Shown in pieces: positions 27,499 to 36,991 of a stretch of DNA of 64,000 nucleotides. Location: positions 6,869 through 70,868 of the forward strand of contig NZ_CAJKOX010000022.1 in NCBI RefSeq assembly GCF_905201705.1, written 5' to 3'. The stretch is from an uncultured Marvinbryantia sp. (GTDB taxonomy: Bacteria; Bacillota; Clostridia; Lachnospirales; Lachnospiraceae). Below the pieces are notes generated by a model. That model did not search any database, was not told the origin of the DNA, and was given only the letters and a program-made list of their open reading frames with translations. How positions within the stretch are numbered: position 1 is the stretch's first letter; every line of letters starts with the position of its first letter. A program made the translations under genes and the position numbers.

Positions 27499-28508
27499 TC
27501 CTTCTTTGCTCCTTTCCCGGCAAACAGCCCGCGTTTTTTCTTGATATTCTCCGGTTTCTGCTCTGCCGCAGCGTCCGGATTTTCCGTGAGCTGCAGGAAT
27601 ACATCCTCCAGCGAGACACGCGTCTGCTGCATACGCAGCACCGGCATTTTCTGCTCTGCAAAGAGATAAAAAAGCTTTCTGCGAAGGTCGGTGCCGCCTG
27701 ACATTTTCATCGTAATGTCACAGGCGCCGTCCTCGTCGGACGTTTTTATTTCGCAGGCATCAATCCGCTCCACGCCTGCAAGCGCCCGGCGGATATCGCT
27801 CTCCTTCGCCTCCACGGTCAGCTCCAGCGCCTCCGATCCCTTCATCAGATGCGCCAGATTGTCCGGCGTGTCGCTCGCCACCAGATTTCCGTGTGAGATA
27901 ATCATGATATGATCGCAGATCGCGCTGATCTCCGAGAGAATATGAGAGCTTAAAATAACCGTATGTTTTTTTCCAAGTCCGCGGATCAGCTCGCGGATCT
28001 CGATGATCTGCTTCGGGTCAAGCCCCACCATCGGCTCGTCAAGAATGATGATCTCCGGATAGCCGAGCAGCGCCTGCGCCAGTCCCGTCCTCTGCCGGTA
28101 GCCCTTGGAAAGATTGCGGATCAGCCGCTTTTTCATCGCCGTGATATCCGTCATCTCCATGACGTCATAGATCATTTCCTCCCGCTCCTTTTTCGGAACC
28201 TTTTTCAGCCCGGCGGCAAAGCTTAAATATTCTTCTACCGTCATTTCCGGGTAGACCGGCGGTATTTCCGGCAGATAGCCGATGCATTTGCGTGCCGCCT
28301 CCGGCTCGTCAAGAATGTTGTGCCCGTTGATCAGCACCTCGCCCGTGCTGGGCGCGATATAACCGGTCAGAATGTTCATCGTCGTCGACTTTCCGGCGCC
28401 GTTCGGACCGAGAAATCCGTAGATCTGCCCCTGCTCCACGGTAAACGACAGGTTATCCACCGCTTTCGCACTCCCATACTGCTTTGTTAAATTCTTTACC
28501 TCTATCAA
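27495..28508 (-). CDS. ABC transporter ATP-binding protein, GldA-like, TTG start
   Basis: This is the ATPase of the Gld-type ABC system. Walker A GPNGAGKST, signature LSKGYRQR, Walker B IIILDEPMVGLD and H-loop LSSHILSE are all present. The C-terminal half (about 215-300) is the regulatory domain usual in this group, and a Lys-rich tail (KPENIKKKRG) ends the protein. The start is placed at a TTG codon giving MIEVKNLTKQYGS, because GGAGG lies eight bases upstream. The nearest ATG (28523) overlaps that GGAGG and would add residues absent from relatives. It is the first gene of the four-gene operon. Confidence 0.85.
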   Translation of the reverse strand: MIEVKNLTKQYGSAKAVDNLSFTVEQGQIYGFLGPNGAGKSTTMNILTGYIAPSTGEVLINGHNILDEPEAARKCIGYLPEIPPVYPEMTVEEYLSFAAGLKKVPKKEREEMIYDVMEMTDITAMKKRLIRNLSKGYRQRTGLAQALLGYPEIIILDEPMVGLDPKQIIEIRELIRGLGKKHTVILSSHILSEISAICDHIMIISHGNLVASDTPDNLAHLMKGSEALELTVEAKESDIRRALAGVERIDACEIKTSDEDGACDITMKMSGGTDLRRKLFYLFAEQKMPVLRMQQTRVSLEDVFLQLTENPDAAAEQKPENIKKKRGLFAGKGAKKE

Positions 28509-28588
28509 AGCAAAAACCTCCATCCTTAAATTTGCGCGCGGCAATCCATTACCCTTCGCGCTTTTCGTTCCTATCTTAGACGCATTTC

Positions 28589-28659
28589 TTAAACTGAATT
28601 TAAACTTAACGGGCGGGATTTTGAAAATTGTGTGAAACTTCGGAAAAGTTAAACTTCGG
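28589..28659. promoter_or_regulatory. Direct-repeat regulator binding region between the Gld operon and the OmpR pair
   Basis: Two tandem 11-bp repeats (TTAAACTGAAT and TTAAACTTAAC, 28589-28610) are followed by two AAACTTCGG repeats spaced 16 bp apart (28634-28643, 28650-28659). Adjacent direct repeats with about one helical turn spacing are what OmpR/PhoB-type dimers bind. The region lies just upstream of the response regulator gene and of the divergent Gld operon, so it may control both. A weak TAAAAT -10 element is at about 28674. Confidence 0.5.
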
Positions 28660-28757
28660 TTTAGATTTCCATGCTAAAATGTAAAAAATACCCGGATCGC
28701 CGCATAAAAAGTATGCCTTTGCGGTCTGATAAAACCAAATAAACGAGGTGACAGAAC

Positions 28758-29441
28758 ATGTTTCAATTACTGGTAGTAGATGACGACAAAAATATCCGCC
28801 GTTTTCTGTGCGCGGTGCTCTCAAACGCCGGATACCGTCCCTTTGGCGCCGCCTGCGCAGAGGATGCCTTAAAAATTATGGAAGAAAAGAGGATCGATCT
28901 GATCGTCCTGGATGTGATGATGCCCGGCATGGACGGTTACGAATTCACAAAGCTTCTGCGCGACTGCCGCAGCGACCTCCCGATCCTGATGCTCACGGCA
29001 AGGCAGCTCCCGGAGGACTTAAAGAAGGGCTTCCTCGCCGGAACCGACGACTACATGACAAAACCCGTCAACGAGGAGGAGCTTCTGCTGCGCATCGGGG
29101 CGCTGCTTCGCCGCGCACGGATCGCCTCCGACCGTCAGCTTACGGTCGGCTCGACGACACTTAATTTTGATGCTCTCACAGTATCCTGCCAGGGGCAGGA
29201 GCAGCTTCTGCCGCAGAAGGAATTTTTTTTGCTCTACAAGCTGCTGTCCTTCCCCAATCACATTTTTACGCGCCTGCAGCTTATGGAGGAAATCTGGGGA
29301 CCGTCCACACAGTCCACGGACGCTACTATCAGCGTCCACATTAACCGCCTGCGCAAGCGGTTTGAGCATTCCCCGGATTTTTCCATCGTCACGATCCGCG
29401 GGCTCGGCTACAAGGCACAGTTAAAGGAGGATGCACAATGA
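28758..29441 (+). CDS. OmpR/PhoB-family response regulator
   Basis: This is a 227-residue transcription factor. The receiver domain (1-115) has the acidic pocket VDDDKN and phosphoacceptor Asp52 in LIVLDVMMPGMDG, with the conserved Thr in LMLTAR and Lys in TKPVNEEELL. The winged-helix domain (about 130-225) has LLPQKEFFLLYKLLSFPNHIFTR-type recognition and ends FSIVTIRGLGYKA. The start is preceded by AACGAGGTGACAGAAC. It overlaps the downstream kinase gene by four bases (ATGA). It is divergent from the Gld-type ABC operon, so that operon is a natural candidate target. Confidence 0.92.
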   Translation: MFQLLVVDDDKNIRRFLCAVLSNAGYRPFGAACAEDALKIMEEKRIDLIVLDVMMPGMDGYEFTKLLRDCRSDLPILMLTARQLPEDLKKGFLAGTDDYMTKPVNEEELLLRIGALLRRARIASDRQLTVGSTTLNFDALTVSCQGQEQLLPQKEFFLLYKLLSFPNHIFTRLQLMEEIWGPSTQSTDATISVHINRLRKRFEHSPDFSIVTIRGLGYKAQLKEDAQ

Positions 29442-30493
29442 AAAAGAAAACCGGCTTTATGACAAGTATGACGCTGGTCACCACAGGCATTGTATTTGTG
29501 CTGCTCACCGTCACGATGATCCTCAGCAATACACTCACCTTCTTTTTTATCCGCCAGGGCTGGATCACCTTCCATCCCGGCGAGCCGCCCGTCCCGATGC
29601 TTTTGCAGAATGCGTTTACCAGCATTGTGATCGGCACCGTGCTGACTTTTTTCGTGGTACATCTTCCCCTGCGTCCCATCCAGACGCTCACCCAGGCGAT
29701 CCGGGAGGTGGCAAAGGGAAATTTCCAGACCAAAATCTATATCGAGCATCCGAAGGAATTCCGCGACCTGTCGAAATCCTTCAATCAAATGACGGACGAG
29801 CTTGCAGGCATCGAGCTGCTGCGCTCCGATTTCATCAACAATTTTTCCCACGAATTTAAATCGCCGATCGTCTCTATCTCCGGTTTCGCCCGGCTGATGA
29901 AGGGCGGAAACCTGACGGAGGAGGAAAAGCAGGAATATCTCGATATCATTATCTCGGAATCCGCACGGCTCTCTGAGCTTTCCACCAACGTGCTGAACCT
30001 CTCAAAAGTAGAAAGCATGACGCTGCTCTCAGATTTCACGCATTACAATCTCAGCGAGCAGATCCGCCAGTGCGTCGTGCTGCTGGAGGCGAAGTGGACG
30101 CAGAAAAATATCACATTTCATTTAGAGGATATGGAAGAATTGTTTCTGATCGGAAATGAAGCCCTGCTCACGCAGGTGTGGACGAACCTGATCGACAATG
30201 CTGTCAAATTTTCACCGGAAAACAGCGAAATTATGATCTCGCTTGCGAGGGAAGGCTCCTCTGTGCGCGCCGTTATCCGCGATCAGGGCATCGGCATTGC
30301 ATCAGAGAAACAGAAATATATTTTTGACAAATTTTACCAGGCAGACACCTCCCACTCCGTCGCCGGAAACGGGCTTGGACTTTCGCTCGTCGCCCGGATT
30401 TTAGAGCTGCACCGCGGAAACATCACCGTAGACAGTGCACCCGGCAGGGGCAGCGCCTTTACCGTAACGCTGCCGCTGTCGCAGTTTTCGTGA
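29438..30493 (+). CDS. HAMP-domain sensor histidine kinase
   Basis: This is a 351-residue membrane kinase. Two membrane segments (about 12-35 and 57-76) enclose only a short external loop (RQGWITFHPGEPPVPM), so it probably senses an intramembrane signal, like many envelope-stress kinases. HAMP is at about 75-128. The phosphoacceptor is His138 in NNFSHEFKSPIVSISGF. The ATPase has N-box WTNLIDNAVKFS, G1 IRDQGIGI, F-box FDKFYQAD and G2 GNGLGLSLVARI. All elements are intact. It pairs with the OmpR regulator just upstream. Confidence 0.92.
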   Translation: MKKKTGFMTSMTLVTTGIVFVLLTVTMILSNTLTFFFIRQGWITFHPGEPPVPMLLQNAFTSIVIGTVLTFFVVHLPLRPIQTLTQAIREVAKGNFQTKIYIEHPKEFRDLSKSFNQMTDELAGIELLRSDFINNFSHEFKSPIVSISGFARLMKGGNLTEEEKQEYLDIIISESARLSELSTNVLNLSKVESMTLLSDFTHYNLSEQIRQCVVLLEAKWTQKNITFHLEDMEELFLIGNEALLTQVWTNLIDNAVKFSPENSEIMISLAREGSSVRAVIRDQGIGIASEKQKYIFDKFYQADTSHSVAGNGLGLSLVARILELHRGNITVDSAPGRGSAFTVTLPLSQFS

Positions 30494-30495
30494 GA

Positions 30496-30525
30496 AACGG
30501 GACAGGCAGCCCTGCCTGTCCCGTT
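30496..30525. terminator. Bidirectional terminator between the kinase and recombinase genes
   Basis: A perfect 14-bp stem (AACGGGACAGGCAG/CTGCCTGTCCCGTT) with a two-base loop lies three bases after the kinase stop and 11 bases from the convergent recombinase stop. The plus-strand tail is ATCCCTTG and the minus-strand tail is TCTC after TT, so both directions are only moderately T-rich. Confidence 0.65.
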
Positions 30526-30535
30526 ATCCCTTGTC

Positions 30536-32524
30536 TCAGACAGCATTTTTATTTTTTCGTTCTGTCCGGTAGTACCGCATCTTTCGACCATTTACTTTCC
30601 AGAGCTCATCCAAAAATTCCACCTTCCCATCTTCCGGGCACCTCCGATACCCTAAGAAGCTGCTCAATGTCCGGCTGTTGCCATAGCTCTTCAGCTGCAC
30701 GCCAAAATTCGTTATATAGTCCACTTCATCTCCGCAAACCTTTCCATTCTGAATAAAGACAGCATAGATCCCCTTTTCAAATTTTATATAATCAGGCGCA
30801 TTTGCGATGTGCTCCGGTGTGATCCGGATCTTCCCGCTGCTCACCGCACTGCGCATTCCTTTCTTTGCTCTGCCGTTCCATTCTCTGAAAAGCGTCCCCT
30901 GGGTATCCAGACCGTTAATTTTTATCGGCATCCCCGCCTGATTGCATTCCGGAAGCTCCCGCAGACATTCCAAAAACAGTGCATAATTTTTCTTCATAGC
31001 CGCCGTCTCTCCCTGCTCCGCTTCCAGCGCTGCTCTTTCCTGCCGATAGCATTCTAACCGGGAACGAAGCACTTCTGATCCCAGCATTCCCTGGCGCCCC
31101 TCATCCACAGACACCTTTATCTGCTCCAGATATCGTTCTGTTTCCCGAATCTGCCCATCCAGAAGCGCTTTGCGATTCACAGAACCGCGTTTTATGCTCC
31201 CGCATCTTTCCACAATCTCACAGACACGCTCAAATTCTGCCGCAAGCCAGGAATCCTTTCCGTACATCTGATCGTCACGTTTCAGCCTGTAAAGCATTTC
31301 CATAAAGCTCTGTTCCAGCGCACATTCCAGAATGCCTTTCGACGTACAATCATTCCCTGTCCTTCTGTGCGTGCAGCAAAATAACGGATACGCATAGACG
31401 TATCTTTCCGTCTGCTCTTCCTCATGAAAGCCTGCGCTGCGCTCATCGCGATATCCGTGTGCTGACGACGAGTACGTCATACGCCGTAAACTGCCGCCGC
31501 ACACACCCTGCTCTGTCTGTACACCGCATCTCAGATTTGAAAACACCGTTTTTCCCGCACATCTCTGCCGGATGCTGTCTTCTGTTTTTTCGGAGTTCCT
31601 GCCCGCTCCAAGCATCCTCTGTACCTTTTCCCATGTGGGCCGGTCAATAATCCCCTCATGATGATCCTTCACATAATATTTCGGCGCTTCCCCATGGTTT
31701 TTTACCGACCGATGCGTCAGAAAATCCCTGGTAACTGTCTTCTGCATTTCCAGATCACCCACATACTTTTCGTTCCGTAAAACATTCAGTACGGCTCCGG
31801 CTGTCCACAGCTTTCCGTTCACCGTACGCATTCCCGCCTCATTCGCCTGCTTTGCGGCAGCGTTCGCAGAATACCCGCTTACATACTGCTGAAAAAGGAA
31901 ACGGACAACCTCCGCCTGCGCCGGATTTATCACCCACGCTCCATCCGCTCCCTTATCATAGCCGAGCATCTGCTTCAGATTAATCTGCGGTTTGCCTTCC
32001 TGGAAATTTTTCTGAAAGGTCCAGCGGATATTTTCCGAAATAGACCGGGATTCGTCCTGCGCCAGCGCAGACAGGATCGTCAGGATCAACTCACCCGACG
32101 CGTCAAGCGTGTCAATGTTTTCTTTTTCAAAATAGACGCCGACCGGCGGCTGAAATCGTCTTAATTCTCTCACGCAATTCAAGGTATCTACCGTATTGCG
32201 GGCAAACCTGGAGATTGATTTCGTCACAATATAATCTATTTTTCCGGCAGCCGCATCCTCCATCATGCGGTTAAATTCCTTCCGATGAGCACGGCTGGTC
32301 CCTGAGATCGCCTCGTCCGCATAGATTCCCGCCAGCCGCCAGCCCTCCTTCCCATTAATATATCCGGTGTAGAAAGCTCTCTGATTGGCGTAGGAATTCT
32401 GCTGCTCCTCCGCATCGGTAGAAACCCGGCAGTAAGCGGCAACCCGCAGTTCTCTGGCTGTTTTTATCCGCACTATGTTCTTTACCGAGCACTTTGTAGC
32501 CGGGATCATCTCCACCTTCCTCAT
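30536..32524 (-). CDS. Large serine recombinase (second of tandem pair)
   Basis: This 662-residue protein has the resolvase/invertase catalytic domain at about 27-165, with catalytic Ser35 in AAYCRVSTDAEEQQNS and conserved Arg in SRFARNTVDTL. A Recombinase domain follows at about 190-300 (LGYDKGADGAWVINPAQAEV). A zinc-ribbon-like domain (LRCGVQTEQGVCGGSLR; further Cys near FCCTHRRTGNDC) and a coiled-coil region (about 440-530, REPxL-type helices) follow. It overlaps the upstream recombinase gene by four bases. Tandem pairs of this kind are seen in transposons and integrative elements of Clostridia, where both are needed for excision and integration. Confidence 0.92.
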   Translation of the reverse strand: MRKVEMIPATKCSVKNIVRIKTARELRVAAYCRVSTDAEEQQNSYANQRAFYTGYINGKEGWRLAGIYADEAISGTSRAHRKEFNRMMEDAAAGKIDYIVTKSISRFARNTVDTLNCVRELRRFQPPVGVYFEKENIDTLDASGELILTILSALAQDESRSISENIRWTFQKNFQEGKPQINLKQMLGYDKGADGAWVINPAQAEVVRFLFQQYVSGYSANAAAKQANEAGMRTVNGKLWTAGAVLNVLRNEKYVGDLEMQKTVTRDFLTHRSVKNHGEAPKYYVKDHHEGIIDRPTWEKVQRMLGAGRNSEKTEDSIRQRCAGKTVFSNLRCGVQTEQGVCGGSLRRMTYSSSAHGYRDERSAGFHEEEQTERYVYAYPLFCCTHRRTGNDCTSKGILECALEQSFMEMLYRLKRDDQMYGKDSWLAAEFERVCEIVERCGSIKRGSVNRKALLDGQIRETERYLEQIKVSVDEGRQGMLGSEVLRSRLECYRQERAALEAEQGETAAMKKNYALFLECLRELPECNQAGMPIKINGLDTQGTLFREWNGRAKKGMRSAVSSGKIRITPEHIANAPDYIKFEKGIYAVFIQNGKVCGDEVDYITNFGVQLKSYGNSRTLSSFLGYRRCPEDGKVEFLDELWKVNGRKMRYYRTERKNKNAV

Positions 32525-34311
32525 ATAATTATCCCACCTTCCTGCACATCTCCGTCTGTCAGCCGGGGATGTGTACGCCTGTGATCATCAACCTTCGTAT
32601 GCAGCTCCACCTCTGTTCTTGTATCGTCAAACCAGTGTACGGTGTAATGGAGGGCATCATGAACCACAACAGAAAGGACAAACGCACTCACATACCGGTC
32701 TGTCATCCCATTTAAAAACATAAAAAATCCGTCTTCTCCCGGCGGAAGCTCCTGCATCCATGCAATTGCTCGCTCCCTGTGCATATGAGCCGCCTCCAGT
32801 TCTTCCCAGTAGCCTTCCATATAAGAAAGCCGCTCTCTCCAGCTCTTTTCCCGTTCTCCGGCAAGTGCCGCCGCCTCGTCGTCCTTCTCTTTTTGGGCGT
32901 TTTTCATATCGGCAGATGCTTTTCGCATCTGCTGTCTGAGAAACTCCTTGTCCCGCTCTATGAAATCGACACGCTGCATACGCGACAGCCGTTCCAGCAT
33001 CTGACCGACAAACTCCGTCATCCCGTCTGCAAAATCCAGCTTATGTTCCCCGCAGTTTTCGTAACTCCCGCTTAAAATGTCACCGCTTCCCACATCGTCC
33101 GGTATTGCCTGTGCGGTGAGCCGAAAACGCTCCAGAAGGGCTTTCCGAAACATCCGGACGATCTGTTCCTCATACACCTTTTCATTGCCGCAAAGCATTC
33201 TTCCATTATTTTTTACTGTGGACGGACAAAACCAGATCGGGTGGTATTTTGTATTGCGGACATTGTAAAAGCGTCCGCAGTGCCCGCAAATCAGCCTGCC
33301 GGAAAGCGCATGTGGTTTTGCCGCCCTGCCTGACACTCTTGTAATCGCTTCCATTTTTCGTTTTTCTTTCGCCCGTGCAAACAATTCGTGACTGATGATC
33401 GCCGGATGATGATCGTGTACAATATACTGTACGATTTCTCCTTTATTCTCCCTCACCTTATGCGTCAGATAGTCCTCGGTATAGGTTTTCTGTATCAGCA
33501 CGTCTCCGGTATAGCGCTCGTTTGCCAGAATATCGCCGATCTGCTGGGAAGTCCAGCCCTCCTCGATTTCCCCCTTCAGCTGCCCCTTTGCCGCATGCTC
33601 CAGCCGTTTTTTCGTGTAGCAGCTCACCTTGCGCGGAATCTTTTGGAAATTGAGGCTTCTCGCCAGCTCCTTAAACGTCATTCCCTCTACATAATTCTGA
33701 AATATCCATCGAACCACCTCCGCTTCCTTCTCCACCGGCGCCACTGCCCGATAGCGATAACCGCTTTCTGTCGTAAGATATTCCCCGGTAAATCGATAAC
33801 CGTAAATATCCTTGTTGCGCACCTCCCCTCTCGGAAATCGTTTCTGATTTCCCCAGTTTATATTAGCAGAAATCGAACGACTTTCTTCCTGCGCGATCGC
33901 AGCCAGCGCCGTCAGGAGAAAGCTCCCTGACAGATTGGCGGTATCTATCCCCTCCTTTTCAAAAAAGATCGTTGCCCCCGACTCCTTCAGCACCTTCATC
34001 GCCACCGTAAAATCCACCGTATTTCGCGCAAACCTTGATATTGACTTCGTCACGATCCGATCGATCCTGCCCTCCCGGCAGTGCCGCAAAATTCGTGTAA
34101 AGCCCGTGCGTTTCTTCTGCGAAGTGCCTGAAATGCCATAATCAGAATAGATTCCGGCAAACTCCCATGCTTCATTTCTGCTCAAAAGCTGCTGAAAATA
34201 CCTCTCCTGCGTCTCATACGAATTTTCCTGATCACTCTGCTCCGTCGAAACGCGGATGTACGCGGCAACCTTTAACCGCCGTACCGCGCCGTTTTTTTCC
34301 TCTCTTTGCAT
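32521..34311 (-). CDS. Large serine recombinase (first of tandem pair)
   Basis: This 596-residue protein has a resolvase domain at about 14-155, with catalytic Ser22 in AAYIRVSTEQSDQENS and SRFARNTVDFT. A Recombinase domain follows (ERYTGDVLIQKTYTEDYLTHK region, about 180-290). A zinc-ribbon domain has CGHCGRFYNVR and later Cys residues in WFCPSTVKNNGRMLCGN. The start MQREEKNGAV is chosen because GGAAGGGAG lies about eleven bases upstream; a 39-residue longer reading has no such site. The gene is preceded by a strong bidirectional terminator, so the pair is its own operon. Confidence 0.92.
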   Translation of the reverse strand: MQREEKNGAVRRLKVAAYIRVSTEQSDQENSYETQERYFQQLLSRNEAWEFAGIYSDYGISGTSQKKRTGFTRILRHCREGRIDRIVTKSISRFARNTVDFTVAMKVLKESGATIFFEKEGIDTANLSGSFLLTALAAIAQEESRSISANINWGNQKRFPRGEVRNKDIYGYRFTGEYLTTESGYRYRAVAPVEKEAEVVRWIFQNYVEGMTFKELARSLNFQKIPRKVSCYTKKRLEHAAKGQLKGEIEEGWTSQQIGDILANERYTGDVLIQKTYTEDYLTHKVRENKGEIVQYIVHDHHPAIISHELFARAKEKRKMEAITRVSGRAAKPHALSGRLICGHCGRFYNVRNTKYHPIWFCPSTVKNNGRMLCGNEKVYEEQIVRMFRKALLERFRLTAQAIPDDVGSGDILSGSYENCGEHKLDFADGMTEFVGQMLERLSRMQRVDFIERDKEFLRQQMRKASADMKNAQKEKDDEAAALAGEREKSWRERLSYMEGYWEELEAAHMHRERAIAWMQELPPGEDGFFMFLNGMTDRYVSAFVLSVVVHDALHYTVHWFDDTRTEVELHTKVDDHRRTHPRLTDGDVQEGGIII

Positions 34312-34426
34312 GAATATACTCCCTTCCTCTTTTGTAAATTTTCCTGTCCTCCAGGATACCCGTATATTCGCGCATTTTGATGACAATTTCAAGACATTTT
34401 TAGCCCTGTAATGCTTTTGGGCAGGC

Positions 34427-34479
34427 AAAAAATATCCTCTGCGGTCTCTCCTGTTTGGGAAACCGCAGAGGATATTTTT
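34427..34479. terminator. Strong bidirectional terminator
   Basis: A long inverted repeat of 18-19 bases (AAAAATATCCTCTGCGGT paired with ACCGCAGAGGATATTTTT) encloses a 15-17 base loop. Read on the minus strand it ends the vWA-protein operon four bases after the last stop, with an A-rich upstream arm and T-rich downstream arm. It also insulates the recombinase operon. Confidence 0.85.
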
Positions 34480-34482
34480 CTC

Positions 34483-34758
34483 CTAGTCAGAGTCTTCTTC
34501 ACATAAAACGAGTTCTATTTCCTGAAAAAGCTGTCCAAAAGACGCTAATATCCAGAATTTCATTGCATTTTCTCCGATTCTGCCTGCCTGTCTGTTTTCC
34601 AGATCAAATCCAAAAAATACAGCATCATCCCGTACTGCTTCTTCAAACGCCTCCTCTTCTATTTCCGCAAAAAAGCGGGAAACAATCTCCTGCAGCCCTT
34701 CTTTCACCGGAAAATTCAATACCATCGCATTTTCCGGCCGCTGGAAGAAATTATTCAT
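34483..34758 (-). CDS. Small acidic protein of unknown function, end of vWA operon
   Basis: I do not recognise this 91-residue protein. It is acidic (many Glu/Asp, ending LVLCEEDSD), without a signal peptide or membrane segment. The start MNNFFQRPENAM overlaps the end of the vWA gene (ATGAATAA), so translation is coupled. A 20-residue longer reading would lie inside the vWA gene. Because the upstream vWA protein ends abruptly in a cadherin-like segment (DVGTWFTDPDSHSW), this small frame could also be a leftover of a longer ancestral gene. Confidence 0.4.
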   Translation of the reverse strand: MNNFFQRPENAMVLNFPVKEGLQEIVSRFFAEIEEEAFEEAVRDDAVFFGFDLENRQAGRIGENAMKFWILASFGQLFQEIELVLCEEDSD

Positions 34759-36987
34759 TCTCTGAGAATTGGACTGTCCAGCTATGAGAATCGGGATCCG
34801 TAAACCAGGTTCCCACATCCACCTCTGTCCCGCAGCTTTTATACAGCATACACGGGATAATCAGACGCTCCGGCATATCCGCCGTCTTTTCAGGCGCATG
34901 ATTTACAATTTGAATCTCTCCTCTTACCGCCTCCATGCTCCCCGCCTGTGCCGTCACGTAATAGTTTCCTTCTTTCTCAGGCCGGAAGCTCACGCCGGCG
35001 CGCCCTTCCTCAAAGGAAACCGTTTCCTGTCGGCATATCTCCTGGTTTTCATCGGTTATCGTTATTTCGCACTGATCTGCCTCGGAAATTTCCTGCGGAT
35101 GCTTCACGACAATTTCAATCTCACTGCCCAGCGCACTCTCTGCCGGTACTTCCAGCTGCAGTGGAACATACGCAACCAATATTTCCGCACTGAGGCTCTG
35201 TCCGCTGCGCTCATTATAAAACTCTACGGTATAGTTGCCTTCCTCTGTAAATTTTTTATCAAAGTAAAATCCGCCCCGCTGCGTATCAGCGGCTGCCCGG
35301 CCCGCTTCTTCTCCATTGATCCTTACTATCCAGCTATCCTCCAGGAACCGCTCGCAATCCTCCGCGCGAACCGCCAGTGTTTTTTCGGCAGCAATCGAAT
35401 ATGGTTTCAGCACAAGCGGAACGTTCTCATAACAAATGCATTTTTCCGGCAGCCCATTTAGAGCGTACTCCACCTCCGGTACCTCTACATAAATGGTTTC
35501 GCCCCAATCCCAGCAATCCGTTATTCCGACACTTTCTTCGGAAGTCAGATCACTGTACTCCCATTTCACGGTAAGATAATAAGCTCCGGTTCTGTTCAGC
35601 GGATATTCTGCCGTAAAGGAACTGCCCTCCACATCTGTAATCGCAAGCTCACTGTCGCTGCCCGCCTCCGCAACGGATAATTTTACATATTTCATACAGT
35701 CATCCGATACTGCTTCTCCATTTGGACCGGTGAGCTTTCCCTTTATCTGCAGTGTATCTCCCAGCACATGCTCTGTTGAAACCTCCTCGCATTGCAGCTT
35801 TAGCTCCCCGTAGGAGGTGAATTTCAGCGTCACGGTTCCCGTGATTTCTTCTGCGCTGGATAAGGTATATTCTCCCGGCTGCGGATCTGTGATTTTCAAA
35901 TTGACAGATGTATCCGTATATTCCATCAGAAAGCCTACTTCTGAATCACCCGTTTTAATCCGTACGCCGTCATCTTGTGTCAGTTTCGTAATCTTTTGCA
36001 GAATCTCTTCCTGTGAATCCCCATCCGGAACGATCGCTATATTTACTTCTCCGACAATCTCCGGAATCTTAACTTTAACCCCGTCTTTCAGATCTCCGTT
36101 TTTGCTTCCGTTGTCTTCGCGTGGAACAACGCTTCAAAAAACGCTTCATATTGTTCATCGATCAGCTCCATCGCGCTTCTTCCCGGATCGTCCAGCCTTA
36201 TTTTTTCCGTCTTGGAGCGATATTTCTGCGTCGGAGGATTCCGGCTCTCCAGAATATTACTGAATTCCTCCACCCCATTTACCACTTTCATCAGGTACTT
36301 CTGCATTTCTTCATCATTAACCGGCGTTTCACTGTAGTTAATGACCGTCTTTTCTCCTTCTTCCGAAAAAACTGCAACGCTTTTCGGCACGGACTCTATC
36401 TCCGGTATGATCCCCATAAAGCAACAATCCTCCGGGAATTGTTCCGCCAGCTTTATCATTTCTTCATACGCACTGCAGATATTCGTAAGATTGGAATTCT
36501 GCCCATCTCCGGCAACATCAAGGAATCCGTCTGTAATAAATAAAACCGTCTGTCTGCATTCAGAAACTCCCTCCCGCATTTGCTGCAGGACGTCCATGCC
36601 ATGCGCCAGCGCTTTTCGAATATCTGTATAGCCGCCCTCATACGCAATCTCTCCCAGCGCATTCTTAATCATCTGGTTTCCCTTACTGCCATCCGGAAGG
36701 TAATACCAGGGATTCCCATCCTCCACCAGACAATCCCGCGTTTCTGTATCAAACAACATCACTGACAGTTTGGCCGGATATGACGCCAGAGGCATTTTAT
36801 TAATAAAACGCATGATCATATCTCCGGTCTGCCTTTGGCTGTCTATGTTTTTCATCGAGCCGCTTGTATCCAGCATAATCACAAAGTGATTTTCTACACT
36901 TTCTTCCTGTGCCATAACCGGGATCCCTGTCAGCGATATTATCGCTGTAAAAATAAGACCCATTATAGCTGCCCACATTTTCTTCAT
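34751..36987 (-). pseudogene. vWA-domain surface protein, frameshifted at 36099-36103
   Basis: This is an exported protein with a von Willebrand factor A domain, split in two frames. The first part (36987-36088, about 299 residues) has a signal peptide MKKMWAAIMGLIFTAIISL, then the MIDAS motif FVIMLDTSGSMKN, the Thr/Asp elements (YEGGYTDIRKALAH, VLFITDGFLDVAG) and ends at TEI. The second part, open from about 36110 to 34751, continues with NGDLKDGVKVKIPEIVGEV and Ig-like beta-rich repeats. Restoring one A to the five-A run (T-run 36099-36103 on the plus strand) joins them as EAKNGDLKDG. It follows a membrane-protein gene and precedes a small acidic frame. It may be a true mutation, a phase-variable tract or an assembly error. 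The start has GGAGGAG nine bases upstream. Confidence 0.75.
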
Positions 36988-36991
36988 CCTT

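Noticed and set aside
36085..36110. Programmed -1 ribosomal frameshift at the vWA gene
   Set aside because: The zero-frame codons at the A-run are GCA AAA ACG. Only AAA re-pairs after a -1 slip, so no proper slippery heptamer is formed and an indel is the simpler reading.
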